From assembly GCA_947372155.1 (NCBI GenBank), contig CANBSM010000011.1, positions 1 through 22,017 of the forward strand: 22,017 nt of DNA, given 5' to 3'. This document shows positions 16,607 to 22,017 of this stretch, in pieces. Positions within the stretch are counted from its first letter, which is position 1; the number at the start of each line of letters is the position of its first letter. This stretch comes from Burkholderiaceae bacterium (GTDB lineage Bacteria; Pseudomonadota; Gammaproteobacteria; Burkholderiales; Burkholderiaceae). The notes under the pieces were generated by a model that made no database searches, was not told the DNA's origin, and saw nothing but the letters and a program-made list of their open reading frames with translations. The position numbers and the translations under genes were made by a program.

Positions 16607-17736
16607 GATGCTTTCTCCTGCCTACGGTATGGAATTTGAATATGAAAATCGGTACGTCCAGGGCGACTATTGCAAGCAATTGATCCCTGGTGTTGCTGAA
16701 CAAAGGTTTGCGCGAGGGTAAGGCCAAGGCCACTACCACCTTCTCTGCCTGAAACTAGAGGAAAGAAGATGCGCTCAATAATTTCTTCTGGAATGCCAGG
16801 TCCGTTATCAATCACATGTAGATCCATTGCTAATTTATAGCGATGTTTTGCAATCGTGACTGAACGCGCCACACGTGTCTTGAGTTCAATTTGCGCAACA
16901 CCACTACGAATTTCTTCGGAAAGCGCTTGTGCTGCGTTATGAACAATATTTAAGGTTGCTTGAATCAACTGCTCGCGGTCACCCAACACATCAGGCAGGC
17001 TGGTGTCATAGTTACGAATGATTCGCAATCCTTTTGGAAACTCAGCCAATACTAGGCTACGCACACGCTCTAATGCTTCATGCACGTTAAAGGCTTCCAT
17101 CACGTGTGCCTTGCGATGCGGAGCTAACAGGCGATCAACTAAAGTCTGCAGACGATCCGACTCTTTAATAATGACTTGCGTGTACTCACGCAGGCCTTTG
17201 TCAGGCAACTCAAACTCTAATAGCTGAGCTGCCCCACGAATACCACCCAATGGATTTTTAATCTCATGCGCTAAATTACGCATCAACTGCTTATTTGCCT
17301 CAACTTGCTGTGTCACGCGTTCGTCGCGTTCACTACGCAACTGTTGATCGATCGGGAACCACTCCATCATGATCAGAGCAGGATCATCTAAGGCGGCCAC
17401 CACTACGTGCGCCGGGATGGAATCTTGATGAATACTGCCAGGCAATGAATGCAAAATCATTTCTTGACGTTGTGCGAGCACATGCCCTAACTTCACCTCA
17501 GAAATCATGTCGTTTAATGCTACGTTATCCCCAAATAAATGATGCACAGATTGACCCTCAAGTGATTTACGCGAGAGATCCAATGCTGACTCAGCAGCCG
17601 GGTTCACGTATACCAATTGTTGGTTCTCAGCCTCAAATACCACGATGGCATTGGGCATCTGATCAAGCAATGTCGGAAAAAAAGGAGCAGCCGAAGCTGC
17701 TCCCTTGAACGAATTGCGCAACAGACCTGCGCTCAA
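16603..17736 (-). CDS. ntrB: Nitrogen sensor kinase NtrB (NR-II)
   Basis: Cytoplasmic histidine kinase/phosphatase that phosphorylates NtrC under nitrogen limitation and is controlled by PII (GlnB). It has an N-terminal PAS domain (about 20-130, with YVNPAAESAL), the H-box NLAHEIKNPLGG with His157, N-box Asn267 (NIVHNAAQAL), G1 box IDNGPGIP (Asp310) and G2 box GGSGLGL (333-339). There is no membrane segment. Length 377 aa is near the usual 350. All kinase motifs are intact, in contrast to the altered NtrC. The start is a TTG at 17736, supported by AAGGAGA five nt upstream inside the 14-nt gap after glnA; the first in-frame ATG (17658) would cut into the PAS domain. Co-transcribed with glnA upstream and ntrC downstream (ATGA overlap). 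Confidence 0.96.
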   Translation of the reverse strand: MSAGLLRNSFKGAASAAPFFPTLLDQMPNAIVVFEAENQQLVYVNPAAESALDLSRKSLEGQSVHHLFGDNVALNDMISEVKLGHVLAQRQEMILHSLPGSIHQDSIPAHVVVAALDDPALIMMEWFPIDQQLRSERDERVTQQVEANKQLMRNLAHEIKNPLGGIRGAAQLLEFELPDKGLREYTQVIIKESDRLQTLVDRLLAPHRKAHVMEAFNVHEALERVRSLVLAEFPKGLRIIRNYDTSLPDVLGDREQLIQATLNIVHNAAQALSEEIRSGVAQIELKTRVARSVTIAKHRYKLAMDLHVIDNGPGIPEEIIERIFFPLVSGREGGSGLGLTLAQTFVQQHQGSIACNSRPGRTDFHIQIPYRRQEKAS

Positions 17737-17740
17737 GTTC

Positions 17741-17747
17741 TCTCCTT
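17741..17747 (-). promoter_or_regulatory. Strong ribosome binding site for ntrB TTG start
   Basis: On the minus strand the glnA-ntrB gap contains AAGGAGA, 4 nt before the TTG at 17736. This is one of the best Shine-Dalgarno matches in the window and decides the ntrB start. TTG initiation may keep NtrB synthesis well below GlnA synthesis from the same mRNA; that is inference. Confidence 0.7.
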
Positions 17748-17750
17748 CGC

Positions 17751-19166
17751 CTACAGGGAGTAGTACATATCAAATTCGATTGGATGAGTAGTCATACGGA
17801 AACGTGTGACATCTTCCATCTTCAAATTGATATATGCATCAATCATTGATTCAGTAAATACTCCACCGCGAGTCAAGAACTCATGGTCTTTCTTCAATGC
17901 ATCCAATGCCTCTTCCAAACTTGCACAAACGGTTGGGATCTTTGCATCTTCTTCTGGTGGCAAGTCATACAAGTTCTTGTCAGCAGCTTCGCCTGGATGA
18001 ATCTTGTTCTGCACGCCATCCAAACCAGCCATCATCAGTGCTGAGAAGCAGAGGTATGGGTTAGCCAATGGATCAGGGAAACGAGTTTCAATACGACGAC
18101 CCTTAGGATTTGGAACGTGTGGAATACGAATAGATGCAGAACGGTTACGTGCTGAGTAAGCCAACTTCACTGGAGCCTCAAAACCTGGAACTAAACGCTT
18201 GTATGAATTTGTACCTGGATTAGTAATCGCATTCAATGCTTTAGCGTGCTTGATGATGCCGCCGATGTAGAACAATGCAAACTCTGACAAACCTGCATAG
18301 CCATTACCAGCGAATAAGTTCTCGCCGTTCTTCCAAATAGATTGGTGAACGTGCATACCAGAACCGTTATCACCAACTACTGGCTTAGGCATAAATGTTG
18401 CTGTTTTGCCATAAGCGTGAGCTACGTTTTGAATAACGTACTTCTGCCAGATAGTCCAGTCAGCGCGTTGTACCAATGTGCTGAACTTAGTACCCAATTC
18501 GTTTTGACCTTGGCCTGCAACTTCATGGTGATGAACTTCAACTGGAATGCCCAATGATTCAAGAATCAAACACATTTCAGAACGCATATCTTGGAATGTA
18601 TCTACAGGAGCAACTGGGAAGTAACCGCCTTTTTTACCTGGACGGTGACCAGTGTTACCGCCTTCGATTTCTGCGCCAGATGACCATGGAGCCTCTTCGG
18701 AATCAATCTTCACGAAGCAACCCTGCATGTCAGCACCCCAACGCACGCCATCAAAAATAAAGAATTCTGGTTCTGGACCAAAGTAAGCAGCATCGCCTAG
18801 GCCAGTACTCTTCAAATAGGCTTCAGCGCGCTTAGCGATAGAACGTGGGTCACGATCGTAACCTTTGCCATCTGCTGGCTCGATAACGTCACATGTAAGA
18901 ACCAAGGTTGGCTCTTCATAGAATGGGTCGATATAAGCGGCTGTTGGGTCTGGTCTGAGCAACATGTCAGATGCTTCAATACCCTTCCAACCAGCAATAG
19001 AAGAACCGTCAAATGCATGACCGCTCTCAAATTTGTCTTCGTCAAAAGCAGAAATAGGAACTGTCGTGTGTTGCTCTTTACCCTTTGTATCTACAAAGCG
19101 GAAATCAACGAAAGTACATTCTTTCTCTTTAACCAACTTCATCACATCAGCGACGGTCTTCGTCAT
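17751..19166 (-). CDS. glnA: Glutamine synthetase, type I
   Basis: Dodecameric cytoplasmic enzyme that makes glutamine from glutamate, ammonia and ATP; the entry point of ammonia assimilation. Typical GSI motifs are present: the loop [12 protein letters not shown] with Asp53, metal-site region [10 protein letters not shown] (130-139), [16 protein letters not shown] (261-276), [17 protein letters not shown] and [10 protein letters not shown]. The adenylylation Tyr is Tyr400 in NLYDLPPEE, so control by GlnE-type adenylyltransferase is expected. Length is 471 aa, close to the E. coli enzyme. A GAGGAG ribosome binding site precedes the ATG by about 7 nt. Two NtrC-type sites lie 130-200 nt upstream of the ATG, and the gene heads the glnA-ntrB-ntrC-xth operon. 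Confidence 0.99.
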   Translation of the reverse strand: MTKTVADVMKLVKEKECTFVDFRFVDTKGKEQHTTVPISAFDEDKFESGHAFDGSSIAGWKGIEASDMLLRPDPTAAYIDPFYEEPTLVLTCDVIEPADGKGYDRDPRSIAKRAEAYLKSTGLGDAAYFGPEPEFFIFDGVRWGADMQGCFVKIDSEEAPWSSGAEIEGGNTGHRPGKKGGYFPVAPVDTFQDMRSEMCLILESLGIPVEVHHHEVAGQGQNELGTKFSTLVQRADWTIWQKYVIQNVAHAYGKTATFMPKPVVGDNGSGMHVHQSIWKNGENLFAGNGYAGLSEFALFYIGGIIKHAKALNAITNPGTNSYKRLVPGFEAPVKLAYSARNRSASIRIPHVPNPKGRRIETRFPDPLANPYLCFSALMMAGLDGVQNKIHPGEAADKNLYDLPPEEDAKIPTVCASLEEALDALKKDHEFLTRGGVFTESMIDAYINLKMEDVTRFRMTTHPIEFDMYYSL

Positions 19167-19229
19167 GCAAATCTCCTCTATTAACTAAATTCGGAATCAA
19201 AACTTAAGGCATACACCCTTGTTCATTCC

Positions 19230-19246
19230 AGGCATCAAACATGCCT
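19230..19246 (-). promoter_or_regulatory. Palindrome containing a degenerate sigma-54-like GG-N10-GC element
   Basis: Upstream of glnA, AGGCAT (19230-19235) and ATGCCT (19241-19246) form a perfect 6-bp inverted repeat around CAAAC. On the minus strand the same bases carry GG (19245-19244), ten nt, then GC (19233-19232), the hallmark dinucleotides of a -24/-12 promoter. Against TGGCACG-N4-TTGCW the fit is partial: the first T, the C before the last G of TGGCACG, the T after N4 and the final W all mismatch. If used, the transcript would start near 19220 and the NtrC sites would centre at about -84 and -136. Could equally be an operator or chance. Confidence 0.35.
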
Positions 19247-19295
19247 ACTGGATGTATGTAATTTACTGAAGCAAACAAATGGGAACGCTCATTAT

Positions 19296-19312
19296 TGCAC
19301 TGTTTAAGTGCT
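19296..19312. promoter_or_regulatory. NtrC-type binding site (promoter-proximal, one mismatch)
   Basis: TGCACT-GTTTA-AGTGCT matches the NtrC consensus TGCACY-N5-RGTGCA except for the last base. It is centred at 19304, 138 nt upstream of the glnA ATG and 52 bp from the perfect site, about five helical turns, so both would face the same side of the DNA. Confidence 0.6.
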
Positions 19313-19347
19313 GAAATCCCCCTCATGCAAGCTTAAATACCTCTAAT

Positions 19348-19364
19348 TGCACCTTTTTAGTGCA
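19348..19364. promoter_or_regulatory. NtrC-type binding site (promoter-distal, perfect match)
   Basis: TGCACC-TTTTT-AGTGCA is an exact match to the NtrC consensus TGCACY-N5-RGTGCA, lying 190 nt upstream of the glnA ATG. It forms the core of a longer 9-bp inverted repeat (TAATTGCAC at 19344-19352 and GTGCAATTA at 19360-19368) that begins 4 nt after the stop codon of the CinA-like gene. The repeat might also stall or process that gene's transcript, but no T run follows on the minus strand. Confidence 0.72.
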
Positions 19365-19371
19365 ATTAAGT

Positions 19372-20238
19372 TTAGCTGATGTCGTGGATTTCGTAACCCA
19401 ACTCTTGAGTGCCCGCCCTAAGGGCAATCCAAGCACTTTCCAGAAGGTTTGCGTTACCTTTGATGCCCAATTCGATATGACGCTGGGCATACACACCACC
19501 CCTTGTGGCATCACCCACCGACGGGAGACTAAAGACCTTCACCCCAGGGAAATTGGCCTCTATACGCTCCATCAAGGGAGTCAAAGTCGACTCAATCCCC
19601 TTGGGCACAATAAAACTCTGCTCTGCCCAGTTCTCTTGGTGGAATAGCTCCTTGTAATAGGTATCCAAACACCAAGCCATCATGGGCGCCGCCATTACTG
19701 GAAAGCCGGGAACAAAGTGGTGCTCATGAATTCGAAAACCAGGAATTTGGTTGTAAGGATTGGGAATGATTTCGCTTCCAATCGGAAACTCCCCCATCTT
19801 GAAGCGATGTTGATTTTCTGGGGTATTTAAATCTGCCTTAATTGGATCGCCTTCTGCCATCGACTGAATGCGCCCAGCAATTAATTCTTTTGCGGTTGGG
19901 TGTAACTCTGTTTTGGTTCCTAAAGCGAGTGCTGCGCATTGACGCGTATGGTCGTCTGGTGTCGCACCAATACCGCCAGTACTAAATACAACATCACCAC
20001 TCGCAAAACTAGCTTTGAGTGTTGCAGTGATTTGCTCAGGGTCATCGGCAACGTATTTAGCCCAGGCCAGACTAAGACCGCGCTCATTGAGCAACTCGAT
20101 GAGCTTACTCATATGCTTGTCTTGACGACGACCAGACAAAATTTCATCACCAATAACAATTAAACCAAAGCGACGCTGAGTTGTCTTTGGAATATCTTGT
20201 GTGATATCTATTTCGACTTTCTTAATTGCATCAACCAT
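19372..20238 (-). CDS. CinA N-terminal / MoaB-like molybdopterin-binding domain protein
   Basis: Cytoplasmic protein of the competence/damage-inducible A (CinA) amino-terminal family, which shares the MoaB/Mog molybdopterin-binding fold. Counted from ATG 20238 (288 aa): GDEILSG at 30-36 in VIGDEILSGRRQDKH, the nucleotide/pterin loop STGGIGATPDD at 86-96, and VPGFP at 176-180. It lacks the C-terminal PncC/nicotinamide-deamidase domain found in full-length CinA. In some bacteria this N-terminal part hydrolyses ADP-ribose; that activity is not shown here. Start: a GTG nine codons upstream (20265) also keeps the frame open, but ATG 20238 overlaps the end of the EI24 gene by 8 nt, the usual arrangement for coupling. 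Its stop is 4 nt from the NtrC site. Confidence 0.88.
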   Translation of the reverse strand: MVDAIKKVEIDITQDIPKTTQRRFGLIVIGDEILSGRRQDKHMSKLIELLNERGLSLAWAKYVADDPEQITATLKASFASGDVVFSTGGIGATPDDHTRQCAALALGTKTELHPTAKELIAGRIQSMAEGDPIKADLNTPENQHRFKMGEFPIGSEIIPNPYNQIPGFRIHEHHFVPGFPVMAAPMMAWCLDTYYKELFHQENWAEQSFIVPKGIESTLTPLMERIEANFPGVKVFSLPSVGDATRGGVYAQRHIELGIKGNANLLESAWIALRAGTQELGYEIHDIS

Positions 20239-21100
20239 GGTAGGGAAGTTCCATATCAACAACACGTGATTGCACTGTGAGGGCTTGATCTAATTCTTCT
20301 TCTCTCAATTGCTTAAGAGCATCTAGCAAGAAGTAGCTAAACCATAGGGCGGCAAACACAAAAATTAGAGAATAAATCCAGAGCGCTACAAAACTCACAA
20401 TCGGAAATAAAACTAAAGCCAATGCCGAGGTAGCCCAAAAGAAGGTTGGCACTGCACCCAACATTCCGGAAGCAATACCCATACAGAGTAAGGGCCAACG
20501 ATATTTTTCAAGCAAGAGATCGCGCTCTTCTGCGCTGGCATGTTTAGCGAGAACATCGTAGGACATCAGACGCATTGTTAGCCATCCCCAAAGCAATGGG
20601 GGCAACACAGCCACCAATGGTGGCAACCACCAAACCGGTAAAGTCAGCATAACCAATACAAGACAAATCAAAGCTGACCATAGGCTATAGATCAAGCTGC
20701 CAAAGAATCCGCCACCTCTTTTGCATTCAAGGTCTTGAAATTGCGATTGTCTAGCGGCGATTTTAACAATCGCAGGCACTGTCGAAAAAGCAATGAATAC
20801 TAGCAAACTAATAGTGATTAAAGGAATGATCAACATCACAAAAAATAGTGGCGCGATCCAAGCTCTGGCATTTTCAAAGCCAGCCCAAATGAGACCCTCT
20901 TGTATCCAACTTGTAAAAATAGAGGTTGTTAGAAAAATACTTAAGGCTTCGAGCGCGGGTGTCCAGGTTAACCAAATCAAAATCCCCCATAACACTGAGA
21001 CGATTAAAAATGGTCGTAGACTCAGCCAGAGCATGCGCGGATGCATGGTTCCAACTAAAGCCATACCAAATGATTTAAATACTTGCGATAATCCGACCAT
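20231..21100 (-). CDS. EI24 / CysZ-like integral membrane protein
   Basis: Polytopic inner-membrane protein of the EI24 domain family, which includes the sulfate importer CysZ. Hydrophobic segments are at about 30-46, 83-108, 135-172 (a hairpin with WWLPP) and 218-260; the internal segment WWLPPLVAVLPPLLWGWLTMRLMSYDVLA carries the family's PPLLWGW...YDVLA pattern. The C-terminus is charged and cytoplasmic. Length 289 aa is slightly longer than CysZ (about 250). The ATG has a good AGGAG site at a 5-nt spacing. Sulfate transport is possible, but many betaproteobacterial EI24 proteins are uncharacterised, and no sulfur genes adjoin it. It lies 29 nt after the hydroxylase gene and overlaps the CinA-like gene, so all three look like one operon. 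Confidence 0.82.
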   Translation of the reverse strand: MVGLSQVFKSFGMALVGTMHPRMLWLSLRPFLIVSVLWGILIWLTWTPALEALSIFLTTSIFTSWIQEGLIWAGFENARAWIAPLFFVMLIIPLITISLLVFIAFSTVPAIVKIAARQSQFQDLECKRGGGFFGSLIYSLWSALICLVLVMLTLPVWWLPPLVAVLPPLLWGWLTMRLMSYDVLAKHASAEERDLLLEKYRWPLLCMGIASGMLGAVPTFFWATSALALVLFPIVSFVALWIYSLIFVFAALWFSYFLLDALKQLREEELDQALTVQSRVVDMELPYHG

Positions 21101-21129
21101 ACAACTCCTATTGCCTGCAGACTTGCTGT

Positions 21130-21996
21130 CTACTTAGGCTTGAATTCTTTAACGGCGCGAACTAAACCTTGCCATTGCTGAGTGAGGATATTTTGTGAAA
21201 CCGTTAAGCCTCTTACACCCGTAGGATAGACCTCTTTAGGAAAGACGGCGGTTCTAAAAAGAATGTCCCACCACGGGAACAAAATACCAAAATTACAACC
21301 GCCTAAAACTCCAGGCTTACCTTTGGCCTCATGGCCATAACCTACCGCATGGTGCATGCGATGAAACATCGGAGAAATCAGCAAATATTGAGCAGATCCC
21401 AAGTGAACCTTAATATTGGCGTGCTGCCAGCTTTGAATGAATTGGCTTAGCGCAATCAGCATGATGAATTGACCTGGGGATACACCAAACAATAGTGCAA
21501 AGAAAGCCATAAATGTTGCACGCATGATGTCATCGAGGATGTGATTGCGGTTATCTGACCAGGCGGTCATGACTGTTTGACTGTGGTGCAAGGAATGCAA
21601 TTGCCACCACCAGTTAAACGCATGTGATGCCCGGTGGTAAAGATAGTCAACAAAATCCAAGAGGATCAGATAGATCACAAAACTTACAACGGGCGCTGAT
21701 GTCACACCAGGCCACCACGACTCCACGTTCAAGCGATCAAAACGGAAATCATGCAAGATCGAATCAATCTCAAAAAAGAATCCAGACAGAGCAATGAAAA
21801 TGATGCCGTGAAAAATACCTAGGCGATGAAACAGGGTGTAGAAGACATCAGCCCTACTTGCTTTTGCAAAGCGCTCCTGCTTCTCTGCTGGCGCAAATCG
21901 CTCCCAAGTTCTTAAGACAACAATGATTAAGAAGATCTGCATGCAGCCAAATAAAAACCAATCGATTCCATCGAATATATCCTCAGCCCACGACAT
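21130..21996 (-). CDS. Sterol desaturase / fatty acid hydroxylase superfamily membrane protein
   Basis: Membrane di-iron oxygenase of the fatty acid hydroxylase superfamily. The histidine clusters that bind the two irons are all present: HRASH (121-125), HSLHH (134-138), His192 in SWQHANIKVH, and HRMHH (212-216). Hydrophobic segments are at about 12-30, 60-78 and 100-120, with more around 160-190. Bacterial members hydroxylate or desaturate lipids; the substrate here is unknown, and no sterol or hopanoid genes are in view. The ATG at 21996 has no ribosome binding site, and the seven codons between it and the window edge are open, so the real start could be upstream and the gene may be truncated in this window. 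First gene seen of the cluster with EI24 and the CinA-like protein. Confidence 0.85.
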   Translation of the reverse strand: MSWAEDIFDGIDWFLFGCMQIFLIIVVLRTWERFAPAEKQERFAKASRADVFYTLFHRLGIFHGIIFIALSGFFFEIDSILHDFRFDRLNVESWWPGVTSAPVVSFVIYLILLDFVDYLYHRASHAFNWWWQLHSLHHSQTVMTAWSDNRNHILDDIMRATFMAFFALLFGVSPGQFIMLIALSQFIQSWQHANIKVHLGSAQYLLISPMFHRMHHAVGYGHEAKGKPGVLGGCNFGILFPWWDILFRTAVFPKEVYPTGVRGLTVSQNILTQQWQGLVRAVKEFKPK

Positions 21997-22017
21997 TAAA
22001 TCGAATTGGTACAGAAT

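Noticed and set aside
19344..19368. 9-bp inverted repeat as an intrinsic terminator for the CinA-like gene
   Set aside because: The stem is AT-rich and no T tract follows on the minus strand; its core is an exact NtrC consensus site, which explains the symmetry better.
20239..20265. Upstream GTG start for the CinA-like gene
   Set aside because: The GTG would overlap the EI24 gene by 35 nt; ATG 20238 gives the usual short overlap and begins just before the conserved region.
20793..21137. Plus-strand open frame antisense to the EI24 gene
   Set aside because: The opposite strand encodes a clear membrane protein with a good ribosome binding site; this frame has no recognisable features.
1..22017. 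CRISPR arrays, tRNA genes, insertion sequences or prophage genes
   Set aside because: No regularly spaced repeats, tRNA-like cloverleaf sequences, transposase or integrase motifs were seen; intergenic gaps are all below about 210 nt.

Overview
The window is a gene-dense chromosomal segment of a betaproteobacterium. Protein character (NtrB/NtrC/GlnA, FolD, oligopeptidase A, FixL/FixJ-like pair), moderate GC content, short intergenic gaps and many 4-8 nt gene overlaps suggest Burkholderiaceae with a streamlined genome. A freshwater Polynucleobacter-like organism is my best guess, from protein character only and not verified. I see no tRNA, rRNA, IS element, prophage or CRISPR array, and no gene-free stretch reaches 300 bases.

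Layout: (1) 1-5223, plus strand: the 3' part of a PAS-domain sensor histidine kinase, its FixJ-type response regulator, folD, and an M3-family oligopeptidase A. (2) 5276-7967, minus strand: a tri-heme periplasmic cytochrome c and a secreted lipase-family alpha/beta hydrolase, separated by a good hairpin terminator. (3) 8111-14195, minus strand: a complete tripartite RND efflux operon transcribed in the order outer-membrane factor, membrane fusion protein, RND pump. (4) 14314-19166, minus strand: the nitrogen-control operon glnA-ntrB-ntrC, with xth (exonuclease III) overlapping the end of ntrC. (5) 19372-21996, minus strand: sterol desaturase-type hydroxylase, EI24/CysZ-like membrane protein and a CinA/MoaB-like protein, tightly packed and probably co-transcribed.

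The most interesting point is the nitrogen regulator. NtrC keeps its phospho-acceptor Asp, Walker A, arginine-rich segment and Fis-type DNA-binding helix. It has nevertheless lost three residues that bacterial enhancer-binding proteins use to hydrolyse ATP and remodel sigma-54 polymerase: the GAFTGA loop reads GAFPGA, the Walker B Asp is Gly, and the Asn of the glutamate switch is Ser. Two NtrC-type operators (TGCACY-N5-RGTGCA, one perfect and one with a single mismatch) remain upstream of glnA, 52 bp apart. A degenerate GG-N10-GC element lies where a sigma-54 promoter would sit. This fits an NtrC that still binds its old enhancer but acts in a non-canonical way (sigma-54-independent activator, repressor, or decaying regulator).

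Several starts were set by reading the sequence: ATG starts are preferred over near-upstream GTG/TTG codons for the cytochrome, lipase, xth and CinA-like genes. A TTG start with a strong ribosome binding site is preferred for ntrB.
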